Below, in pieces: positions 21,301-32,900 of a DNA stretch of 64,000 bases. Each line of letters opens with the position of its first letter. Positions within the stretch are counted from its first letter, which is position 1. The translations under genes and the position numbers were made by a program. The DNA is from Liolophura sinensis (Eukaryota; Mollusca; Polyplacophora; Chitonida; Chitonidae). The stretch covers positions 20,571,385 through 20,635,384 of the forward strand of contig NC_088295.1 in assembly GCF_032854445.1 (NCBI RefSeq), given 5' to 3'. A model generated the notes under the pieces. It was not told the origin of the DNA. It worked only from the letters and a program-made list of their open reading frames with translations, and made no database searches.

Positions 21301-23933
21301 TTATTGAATACTATTTATAGTCATTTGCATAGCCTATGTAACAGATTGTCGTGTAATACAACAACGCCTATTCTGAATGATTGGTTCTACGCGTCACACC
21401 CAAAGTGTGAAGCGCGGCCGTCTTTTTATACGGACACTTCAACCACAAAACACGAGACTGATAAGAGAATGATACATGATGGGCGTGTACTGCAAAGGCT
21501 GTCTCTCAGCTAATCTTTGTTTGGGATATGCTGGCTAAACAGAACTGAAAATCGCTGCCGTTTTGTTTATGAATGAGCTGGTCAAACACCGGCTTTATGT
21601 CTCTGTACATTTGAAACACTGTCTATTTTCCTTAAGATAAAAAAAGCAAAACTTGCAAGTATACAAAATAAGTAGCCACTATCTGCGGGCTAAACGTCAG
21701 CTTTCGGAAAAATGTAACAGGTATTCAATTGGTTTTGTTCCGAGTACAAAAACTTATAGGAATGTCTTAGTCATGAACAAATTGTGTGATTTCCTTTTTT
21801 GTGTAACGATGGAAAGACACGATTTCTTGCCTTTTACTTATGCAATATGGCGCTGGTTGTGTTGACTAAAAACAGTGTTACGGGGGCGGGTGGTTTTGTT
21901 TAGACGTGCTTTGTATGTTATATCATTCATGTGCTGATATTGGCCTAAATTAATCACGACTATATGGACAGTTACCTTTATAGTGAGAGATAAATACATT
22001 CAATGCCGAGGCAATGATATGGAGAGCTACAGATTCTTTTGAAACTACCCCGTTTCTGAGTTTCAGTGAAATACAATTCAGTTATCGTGCAAAAAATTTA
22101 CCGTAGAAAAGTTATTTCTTGAGTGCAAATAAGCCGAGTAGAATTTATATATAGGGATCATTTTAAATGCAAGGATGGGTATCTTGGTTAACCTGTCCTA
22201 TATAGCGGCCATAGAGATCTAAACCTGTATTGGTTGAACACTGGCAGTTTGCACTTGAGGGAGAAGGGCGAAGAAATCTTGGGAGAAATTCAATACACCT
22301 ATGTCAGCAAAAGTTGGATTACTGGTTGGACGTACATGCACAGTCAACCACTGGGTACAATTTCCACATCTACATTTAACTTGGGCCCAGTTCACATTGA
22401 CCGATGAAAAACGGATCGATTTATATTTGAAGAATTTTTTTATACAGTAAAATGTGTTTATAACATTGGATTCTACACGGTGGCCTTTTGTGACATATTG
22501 TGACCATGCAGTGACGTCACAAGCATCACGGTTTTGCCTGTTAACACACATAACTGCAAAATTCCGTGATAAAAATATATACATTTTTTGTACACTTTAG
22601 AGATATATAGATGTAATTGCCAAATGGACATTGAAACGATCTATTTTAGGGGAAAATGCGGATATGACGCCGCTGATATACACCCATGCACTGCATCCCA
22701 AAACACCACGGACAAATTCCATGTTTTAAAGGGCATTTTCACAACTCGGTCAGAAAGATTCTATTTGAAAAAATCGGCCTGTTTTCCGGGAGATTGTTTC
22801 ATCTGACATACATATTCTTCATTTAGTGTTTTATTCGCCTTTAAGGTCGTGCATGTTAGTTACTAAACACAAAATTGCCATGAAACTATGCTTGTAACTG
22901 CAAGAGCTTAAAACCCATTCTTTGATTCTCCCAGTACCCGTATATGCACCATGCACGAGTTAATGGAATAGGGAGGAAAATACTGTGCCGTTATCATTAT
23001 CATTAGAACGTGTTTCCAATGAAATGCTGACCGCTTTATCTCAGACATTTTCTGCACAATAATTTTGTTTTCAATGGTTCCCCTTCGGCTGAGTATAGTG
23101 CAAGTTTTCATGTCATGATGGTAGATATTATGATTCTCAGCCTCTCTGACAGAACAGGCGTCTGCATGGTAGAGCCATTCCGCCAAAAACATAGTACAAA
23201 CATTCTACATTTCCTCTCCACCCATATTAACAGGCAGTGAAACACATGTGCTTGTATGTACATATATACATGACTGTATGCCTGTATGCTCGTATTTTTT
23301 TCAGTCATACATATGACGAGGAGGAGACAATATGTTTATACTTATACTGTGTGTTCTTGTGGCAGCCATGCCGCCTAAGTGCTGCCGCCACTGAAGTATC
23401 ATGCCGAGGACACCAACCATGAAACCCCACCCAGTTACATTATCCTGACGCCGGGCCAACCTGTCCGGTTTCCTTGTTCTAGCCTCTCAGTTCTAAGCGC
23501 CAAGCGAGGTAGCAACAAGTGCCATTTTAAAACTCCTTGGTATGGCCCGACCCGGCTTTGAAAACTGCGTGTATATCTAACTGAGTCGGATGTAATGCCT
23601 ACAAGATCGACCGTCTTTCCTGCTTCACTGAAAATTCATGAACGCTTCTCTCTTGTATGTTACCAGTTTTATTTGCTACTTATGTATTATTTCATAGCTG
23701 TTCCTTTGGTGTTTTAAGCTGTATTGGCAATGGATCTTGCGATTATCCACATGGAACGTCACTTTATGGACTACGAGTGGAATACGAATGCATGTCGCAC
23801 TTCATGAATTCCGTTCCAGATGTCTAGAGATGCGGCGGTAACAACATTTATGCAAAATATTTTAAGGAGTAGATTTCAAAGGCCATATAAGCGTTCAGTG
23901 ATCATGTATACAGCAGAAATTCCGTTTAAATAG
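21301..23933. other. intergenic DNA
   Basis: No exon, RNA gene or full repeat that I can support. Base composition and CpG content are like the rest of the left half. Open frames of 60-120 codons occur on both strands without domains or splice context. Confidence 0.5.
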
Positions 23934-24200
23934 GTTCAGAAATACAGTGGTCGCAACAATGTTGATAGTTATGCAAATTAAGCGGATTAACATGCAAATT
24001 AATGCAAGGACAGACCTAAAAAGGTCACACAGCGCATGTCCCAGTGATCACCTAGGTAAAAGTTCATGAATGCCCTGTGAAACAGTTCAAAAATACATCG
24101 GTCACAAAGATGTGGACAGACTTTGTTATGCAAATTGGCTTGATTATTACGTAATTAATGCAAGGATAGGACTGAAAGATGAAAAGGCATGCATGTGCAA
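23934..24200. repeat. diverged tandem duplication with POU octamers
   Basis: Two related units about 151 bp apart (GTTCAGAAATACAGTGGTC at 23934 and GTTCAAAAATACATCGGTC at 24085) share the order of a TTATGCAAATT motif and AATTAATGCAAGGA. ATGCAAAT is perfect at 23971, 23992 and 24128. A Sox-like AACAATG at 23955 precedes the first octamer by 9 bases. It may be an old repeat or a control element. Confidence 0.5.
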
Positions 24201-26630
24201 ATCCAACTGACGATCTTAAAAATTCTCTGTGAGTAGTAGGCCCTCTTAGAGGTATGGAAGTCATAAGATGAGTACAGACAGACACACAGACGGACACTGC
24301 CGTGGCAATTCTTATAGCCTTGGGGATCGAGAGTGAACAAGGAGTAAAAGTCTGAAGTTCAAAAGGTTGCGTAATACAATATATCGCTGATTTGGCTCGA
24401 TTAACTTCAGGAAATTTGTCAACCACTCGGTGATTTGCGGTGTTGTTTCGCTCTTTTTCACGGACTCATTCTCCGTGATACCTTACCTCAAGGTGCACAG
24501 GTTCGCCAAAGTTTAATGTTAATCGTAGTCTCACAGCCTGTGATAATAAACCTCTGACGATGTCAATAGAACGTAATGGTGCTAACAGGGAATGTTCTGA
24601 GAACATTTTACGGTAGTCCGAGGTATAACAGCACATCTTAAAAAGGTGTTGCAACGATATGTCAAGTGCATTTACCATGATGGTGTACCACTTCACTATG
24701 ATAAGTTGCCAAGGACGTTACGCCATGCGTATGGTGCGACTGCTTCGAAAGATGGGCCCCAGTAGGCTGGGAAATATTTAGATATGCCATATGGAGTATG
24801 CAAGTAATTTTAATGTCAGTGTCGTATAGCTAGCTCCTGTACTAGCTGATGTGTGAAGTCATGCGTCAGTAAAACAAGCCATTATAGTAAATGTTGTCAC
24901 TATAAACTTTGCGGAATTTGCGCTTAGATTCAAAAGACTTCTAGTAAGTGTTCCATCTCCAAACTTCAATACGAAGAAGACTAATGTATAATAGTTACAA
25001 TTGTTGGATGTCGACAGGCATTACGAAATTTCGGTCTTCTGTTGTACAACGTTTTGTTCTTCTTTCCCAGAAAATAAATATGGTATGTGTTTTATTTTGC
25101 GAGGTGCAAAACTAATATAAGTATGAAATGTCAATAAAAATCTTCGCCGCGATATACATGTATGAGCTGCCAATAAACTTAACAGTTGTGTAACACTTTC
25201 TTTGGTCCCTGTTTACCATCTCAAAGCAAAGAACCATCTTCCATCCATACCTTATTACTATCCACATACGTGGCCAACTGTCTGTATTGTCCAACTGTTC
25301 CAACGGTCCGATCTTACAGGAATACGTGTCTAATCAAACTAATGATAGGTCCCAAACATTCCTGTACTTTCTCGTTAAATATTGATTTGTGACGCACTCG
25401 CCAGCTGAAGGGACATGCGGCTTCTATGGGAAGTGCCTCATCCCTTGACCAACACCGTCTTATCTAACCCTCACCCACCCCCAACACTGCTAGCTCGACC
25501 GAGGCTTCACGTCAAGATATTGCTCTTGTCCTGACAAGGTGTGGTGACGTTTCCTTCGCATTTTCGCCAACATATCATAGGGTGCAACATCTTCATTGTT
25601 ATTTGCGAGCAGAATGATCGGACATTTACCTTATCAGCTCCCCCCAAATTGGTCGCAGTATTAATGTTCGCTACATGACAGGGTTTCCGTGAGTATATAG
25701 TCAATGCGCCAATGTGTCAATGTCCACACATGAATAGTCCTATCTAGCTCCATCAGTAAGAGGACACCGCAGCTACCTGTGTCTTAAACGGGGCATCGAG
25801 CCAGGAGTTGCCTGTTAATTGTACGACAGATTCATTACAGTTGATTGGTGTTTCACGGTGTTTAGTCAAGAACATTTCACTTCTGCGACACCGCTGAATT
25901 TGTACATGTATATGTATCGAGTACAACATAAATATATCCAGAACAATATTATATATATGCAACCCAAACTAATGCCAATACTATCAGTCTTCGTGTTATA
26001 CACACGCATATATAAAGTAAACCAACCTCATGAGCGCCAGCCATACACCGATAAAGAACCTCTTAACCGCATGATAATTCGCAGTAAGACTGCAAAATCC
26101 AACAATCGGGGAAACAGGTGAATGCCAGAGTAAATTAATTTAATTTTCTATCAGGTGAAAATCATAACCAACAACAAGTGTTTCCGAAAATTTGCTGCGT
26201 GAAAGATTTCACCTTTGGCTTCATGTTTCATATTATATTTTAGATTCATCTCACATACACCTGGAGGCGTTACACAACAATAATTCATTTGTTATACCTA
26301 GATCAGCTTTTATTCCCGGTTCTTTCAACGCATGCAGTATTTCAAACGATATACTCATTAAAGAAACTGCTAAAGTGAAGCAAGCATCAGTAAAAAAACC
26401 CCACCAAAACCTTTACTACTCAATTATTTATTGCTCTTTTTATTACATTTCTCACAGTTAAATATAGTCAAATGTTTTGAATGTATGGACCATCTTGAGT
26501 ATATATGTCTTCAAGGACGTCATCATGTCTTTCTACTGATACTTACTTCAACTATCGTTTCCTTCCTTTTAATTAACATACAGAGATAGGGAAACAGAAA
26601 ACCAACACTCCACTTTAGCAATGAACATTT
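24201..26630. other. intergenic DNA before the CpG boundary
   Basis: No supported gene. CpG density stays at the left-half level until about 26.7 kb. A SINE fragment lies at 25842-25900. Short AT-rich tracts only elsewhere. Confidence 0.5.
25842..25900 (-). mobile_element. short SINE fragment
   Basis: TGATTGGTGTTTCACGGTGT, AGTCAAGAACATTTCACTT and TGCGACACCGCTGAA match the tail-proximal part of the 2231-2420 core, heavily diverged. Confidence 0.5.
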
Positions 26631-26636
26631 TTTATT
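26631..26636 (-). terminator. possible poly(A) signal of a minus-strand gene
   Basis: TTTATT on the + strand reads AATAAA on the minus strand. It sits at the point where CpG depletion begins and about 400 bases past the stop of the candidate exon at 27032-27243. A single hexamer is weak evidence in AT-rich DNA. Confidence 0.25.
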
Positions 26637-27031
26637 TTTCAAGTAGTGATATTTTTTTAGGAAAAGTTGATCAAGATTTACGTCAAACACGTGCACAATG
26701 ATAGCACAAACGGTAAAGCTAGACAAATAAATCAAAAATGAGAAAGAATGACTTCGATGCCTGTTTGCACAGTCCTAGTTCAGACTAGTGTATTTACACC
26801 TAGCTCTTGAGTGGCTCAAACAGACAGTATTAGTTTCTGAACACTTTAATGCAAAGCCTTTTGAAAAGGGACAATGGTTTCTGGGGTTACCTTATCTAAT
26901 ACAATCCGGCTTACAACAGGTCTGCACTGAAACCACCCCTACCGTCTTGGAGGTCAGCCCCTGGTGACAATAGATTGTCCTTACCCATGTCTGCTACAGT
27001 CATATCCGGGACCACAGACTCCAAATGTCTT

Positions 27032-27243
27032 TCACAGCAGGACGTCGACTATTATCTTCTGTGCTGAATTATGATGCTCTGTTGTGACAAAATCAGTTTT
27101 CACAATGATCTCAGAAGCTTCATCTATTTCTGTTAAACCATTGTGAAAACCAGTTTCGTCTAGGCCTTGGATTGGTGTGGACCTGTCATTATCCCTGTCT
27201 CCTCTCTTGGCAAATGTCCATGCACTTACATGGATATTCTGGT
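27032..27243 (-). CDS. candidate terminal exon of an unrecognised minus-strand gene
   Basis: On the minus strand, an acceptor-like TTTTTGCGAATGCAG is followed by 70 open codons (QNIHVSAWTFAKRGDRDNDR and so on, ending QKIIVDVLL) and TGA. The composition is hydrophilic and acidic, plausible for a disordered C terminus. No domain is recognised. Against it, a strong donor sequence CCAT|GTAAGT sits within the first 15 bases of the frame, and a second open stretch in another frame continues past the stop (about 26910-27030), so the segment could instead be a decayed exon or chance. Confidence 0.2.
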
Positions 27244-29818
27244 CTGCATTCGCAAAAACCAAACATGGCAAATGGCTAACATAACCAACGACACACGCAA
27301 ATAAATATATATCCTCTCAACTGATTTCCACAACTTCTACACTACACACAACTGCAAATGTGGCCTCTGACATGTTTATGTAGAACCATTAGCCATGTCC
27401 TCCAATTTCTATTCCAGTGCATTTCATTCATGCATGTACTTATCAACCATTCAAACCGAAGCTTTCATGTCTTCACAGATCCCTCCAAACTTCCTCTTAA
27501 TTGGAAATCAGAAGCAGTTGCAATTCATACAGTAAATTTTGCCAGCAATGCACAAAGGATGTTCAAGGGCTCTGCTCTTGTAACTTGAGTATTTGATTAT
27601 CTCTCCGCTGGAAAAAAAGTACATTGATATACATCCTGAGTGGTGCATAATTCTGCAGAATGGCCTATGTTAAAAGTAGGCTACCAGTGCACTTTGTATG
27701 GTACACTGGGTGATTTACCTGTTGGGAAATAGGGTGACCTCAGAAATCTGGGACAGGTAAATAAAGGAGGGCCAGGCGAGGACAAGGGCGTCTCCAACAA
27801 AAGGGGCATCTGGGGAACAATGGTATTGTATCTCAGCAATTGTGGCACTATGATAGATCTTCAGACCATTGTAACCAGCTTGTGAGAATCAAACCGAACC
27901 AATGTCAGTCCTGATCACATTAAAGTGGAAGCAAATCTGGCACTGTTCCATGTCACATGAACTGTATACTGAATGTCTGGGACAGAACCTGTCATGGCAC
28001 GTGCAAACTCCAAACTCTATGATGGCTACTAAGGACCTTCTACACGACAAACAAACTTAACAAAGACTGTCACCCACTCCAAACCATCACATGTCCTTAG
28101 AAGTCTGTAAGATGTCACTCGCCTGGAACACATATATGCTCCTCTAATCTAACAGTTGGAAGGCAAAACTAATATGTTTAGCTATACCACAACTTCATGA
28201 ATGTAACAAACCTAGCAACTACAGCTACAGCCTTAATTGAGGAAACCAATTGCTGCCATGCAGGGCAACAAGTACTTAAAGAAACGCTACAGACTTTTCG
28301 TGGTACAATGCTAAAAACAGGTCCTGAAGAATAACGAAGAAAGGCTTCACAAAGACAGGCAAGAATGTGACCAATCCTGAAACAGACAAACATATTATTA
28401 TTAACACACAAAGATATTTAAGTCTTTTGAAAATCAGATAAAAAAAAAGACAGGTGTATTGCCAAATTGAAAGCTTTATTTTTACTAATAAACTTTCTAT
28501 AACTACCACAGGAAGGCGATGGCTGCATAAAACACCATTTGAAACACCTGGATTATGTTATCACATGGAAGTTACAGTTAGTGTAAAACATCATTCTTGA
28601 CACCTCGATTACGATATCACACAGAGGTTTCTGTCTTTGTAAGACAACATTTGTAACACCTGAATTAGGTATCACACATAAACTACCACCTTTTTAAATC
28701 TGTGTAAAACACTTTATGCCACCTAGGTCATCACTACTGTAAGACATAATTCTCAACAGCTGGTTTAAATTATCACATAATGTGCGGCAGGAAGACTTCA
28801 ACAGTATTACTAATTGTGTAGTGAGTGTTATGTACATGAGGTTTGTTTACATAAGGCTATCTATCTCTTCTGGTATACAGGAATGGATGAGCCTGGTATA
28901 ATAATGATTTTGTTTGCCCTCACACTGTTCAGCTCCAGTTCTCACAGCAGCTCAATGATAAAGCTGATAAACTAGTTTTCTGGTCCAGGACCCTGATTTT
29001 CTGTCCTTTTTTTGTCCCCCACCCCCTTTGTAGAGTCATATTAATTAAGCTAGGTCTGGTGTCCCTAGCCTGGGCTGGATTTGACCTGTCCCATTCACTA
29101 GACTAGGCAGCCGCTCTTCATTCACCAGGCCAGCTAGCTCTCCACCAATCAGTGAAGGTGAACCACTGCAGTCACATGAACACTCTACCTTGCAACTGCC
29201 CCCAGCTGTGAGCTCATGAATGGGAGCTGCCTGTACCTCTACCTTAGCTCACAGTCATGAATGAACACAGCCTTTTCTTTAATAAATCCATTAGTATGGG
29301 TATCCAACCACTGGAGAAGTTTTCAGCATGACCCAGGAGCTGTGATTTTTGAACAAACAGTGCCTGGACTGGAGATGTGGCCTGTCCCAGGGAAGGGGGT
29401 CATCTTTCTCTCAGGATCATCTACACTCACCTGTCCTCACTCCCATACAGTCAGGCTGAGGACACAGTCCAAGCTGTACAGCTCTAAAGATTAATACCTG
29501 CTATTGTTACACTTGACAAAGTCTTTAGAGATGGTACGCAAAATTGAAGACCCCCTCATTAAGTGGTGTAGAAAACATCCTTGGATGAACAAGAGTACTG
29601 CAGATTTCAATAGATGTTCCACTTACACCGAGAGTAGAGGCTGCCCAAGAGGGCTTCAAAGCACACAACCATAAACCTCACTTCACACAGAGAAAAATAC
29701 ATTCTATACACTCAGCTTCTTACTTAGACCAACTTTTTGTGTTGCCATTTAGTTTAACATGGGTCTATTTCTACGACCTTCTGTTAAACAGAGTTCACCC
29801 TGTTACATATATGTAACA
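27244..29818. other. CpG-poor, intron-like DNA
   Basis: The first part of the CpG-depleted half. No exon with matching splice sites was found. A degenerate tandem repeat lies at 28528-28782. The + strand of 27900-28340 reads as short coding-like stretches broken by several stops, too weak to call a pseudogene. Confidence 0.5.
28528..28782. repeat. degenerate tandem repeat, unit about 65-75 bp
   Basis: About four diverged units share a TGTAAAACA-like start, an ACACCT(G/C)GATTA-like middle and a TATCACA-like end. Confidence 0.45.
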
Positions 29819-29990
29819 GCAAGAGTAAAATACTCTAACTCAGATATCCATGAATGACCATGGCAAGAGTAAAATACTCTAACTCAGATATCCATGAATG
29901 ACCATGGCAAGAGTAAAATACTCTAACTCAGATATCCATGGATGACCACAGCAAGAGCAAAAAAAACTCAGATATCCACTGAGCCACAAC
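29819..29990. repeat. 44 bp tandem repeat, nearly four units
   Basis: Units start GCAAGAGTAAAATACTCTAA at 29819, 29863 and 29907, with a decayed fourth from 29951. The first three are nearly identical, and each contains the short inverted repeat AGAGTA...TACTCT. Confidence 0.9.
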
Positions 29991-32900
29991 CAAAACCAAT
30001 TCATAGTTTGAAGCCTAAACAAATCATGAGAGATCACCTTACTGGATATATAATACAGCATTAAGATATTCAAGTTGAAAAGTTCAAACTTTTTAGCAAA
30101 GCTGGTCATTGTAAGAACCCATCTCCTTATGAGGTGGCATGGAGACATCACACTGTGCATTTTATGGCAAGACTATTTTAAAATGCATTTGGTACTTCAG
30201 CAGCCAGAGTGGTTTTAGCCCAGGGCCTGGCTGCTGCAGATATTTAATATGCAGTTAGGTTAAGTGTAAGCAGATTCACTTGTCTCAACGCCGCCCCCCC
30301 CCTCCCCCTCCAACACACACCTCAACAAGCCACCCCTTTCTCTGACCTACTACTGAACCAGTTTTCCTTCCTGTCAAACAACTCTCAACCCAGGTCAGCC
30401 CTTTAAGAAAAACTTTGTACAAGCTGATGAAAAAACTTTACTTCTCTTGACTACCTGGATTTTAGGCCCAGCACACGCTGATGTGTGTGAATTAAGGTCC
30501 TCAAATAAGGTCATGTGAATAAGTAATTTCTGATCAGTTAGCTGGTAACATAGTTACCAGTTAAAGGTCTCAAAGTCTAAATATATTCCCCAAGTGCTAC
30601 TAAATATTTTCTTTGATGTGAAGTATATACTGTGTGTGAAGTATATAGTGTCTGTGTTATTTTTTTTTTTACAACTAAAATTGGGACAGTTCATTAAGGA
30701 TGTTCAAGCAGTAAATGAAGACTCTGTCATTCTGCAGAGAGGTTCAAGGGTTAATGAAGGAAACAAAAGTTGATATTACTGGGCTGGTTAGCCTGGCTGG
30801 CTATGTGAATGATCCCCCATGACAACAGTTACCTCGGGCTAGCAACAGACTGATAATCAACTCTGATAACCAGTAAAATACTCATCACGTGATACACAGA
30901 TTGAATTAAAATTAGATCACAGCTCCAAGATGAAAGAGTGCCGAGTCTTAAGCATTGTGGGGTTTAATTAAAGATATATGTGGCTTCAGCTTCAGTTTGT
31001 CATGCTGGCTCAGAGAGATCTAGACTGCAGACACATGGTTCAACAATCAGGTATGCTTCTCGTGTAGAAGAAATAACTGACCAGGGTTTTTATTTTCCCT
31101 CAAATTACATGCACTAAATTGTATGGCTGGCTTTTAAGATTTTTATTTTCTCCACAATTGTCTGTGCTTATGGCACACCAGAGGCTACATGTATATGGAT
31201 GGATATCTCCTAGCTACACCTGCGGGCAGTCTTGTCAATCCTGAGCTGATGGGGCATGCAGTCTGACTAAATCAACCAATAACTGGTAATATTACAAACC
31301 CAAGGGATTTTCATTTGTTTTGTATTAAACACCATGCTTAATAATTTTCAAATTATACAACCATAGGGATGTCTGTGGATGGGTAACAATGGTGCACATG
31401 GAGTAAAGTACTGACTACTATACAAAAACCTGAGAAACTCCTAACTGATTTAAAACTACTTTCAATGCAACAAGAGCTGGATTCAAATATGTGACCTCAC
31501 TGGCAAAGTGCTAGAAAGTTGTAGTGAGACAGCACTTTCATCATCTGGAACATGAGAAACATACCACTGGTACATTTTTTATTTTTAATAAAATAAGCAA
31601 TGTAATAAACTGCTGTTTGTTTTGTTTTTTTGTATAAAAGTACCTTTCCTTTCATTTCTTTCATTTAGCTAAGAAATATATTTTTTCTTGCTCTGATATG
31701 CAGTATTGTCAAAGACTCAATGAGTTCACTAAGATTTGGTATGTGGTGATCTGGGATAATCTCCTTCAAAAGATAAGAAAACATGAAGTTATTTTACTGT
31801 TAGTACATAATATGTAAGTAAATTAATTTAAAAATGTCCAAAAAAGATCACATATCACCCATATATCACGGGAGTATTGAAGAGAAGGTTGGCTTACAGC
31901 AAAGTGCAAGTGTTCCACTTTTAAACCTTTATGTCATATGACAATGAAAAAAAAACTTTGCTAAATGTCCTACAAGTTCCTTCAAAATTGCACTTTTAGA
32001 AGCTAATAAGCATCATAAAATATTGCTTTTGGTGCTGATGCATACATTTGTTCAGTAGGAAATCATCCTCCTTTCTACCTAAACCTCAAAACACCTTTTC
32101 AAGATCAATGCAACTCAAAGAATCAGGTAAAATGTACAACTTAGAAGGGAGAAATTTTAGGTCATTTACCAGAAACTGAAAACCAGAAAAGTTGAGTAGC
32201 TGGGATTCCTCACACAAGCAGTCATTTATCAGACTTGTTAAACCTTAAACCTGAAAGTTTGGCTTGAGCATAACAGTACAAAATGATCATTAACCTGAAA
32301 CTTTAACTTATGACAACAGTCAATCTATTGACCATAATACCATGCACAATCTAAACCAAAACACTTTGACACCCAATTCAGCATTTACATACATAAGCAG
32401 CAATACCCTATGTTCTACAGAAGTAAAGTTTCACAACATCTAGATTTCAAAAAAGAGTTTCTGTGGGGTACACATGTAGGTGGATAGTGGTACTCAAATT
32501 GATCTATGGCTCATTTTGTAATTTTACCCATCATTAGCGGACAGTCGATCTCTGACTGTCCGATCCCCTTACCATTCTGGCCACACTGATTGAGTGGCAC
32601 TAAACATATGGTGGTATACAGCAAAGCTTAGAGAGTCAGGAGAAGAGAAATGCCAACTGTTACTGGCAAAAGCTTCCCCGAAAATTAATGAGTGGAAATT
32701 AATTAAGTGACTCTCTCACATGTCAGACCAAACTTCCCTTAGTCTTCTTAGTAGGATACAGCCTGCTGGGGGTCAGGGCTTGTCCAGCACTACCTTCTCT
32801 CAAAAGGGGATGGAACATTTTGAGGGGAATTCATAGAACATGAAAAGACTGGGCAATCCTATCCTTGACTAGCACTGGGGTATTTTAATGCAGAACCCAC

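Noticed and set aside
27900-28340. Possible decayed coding sequence on the + strand
   Set aside because: Coding-like stretches such as IEETNCCHAGQQVLKETLQT are separated by several stops and match no family I know. Too subjective to annotate.
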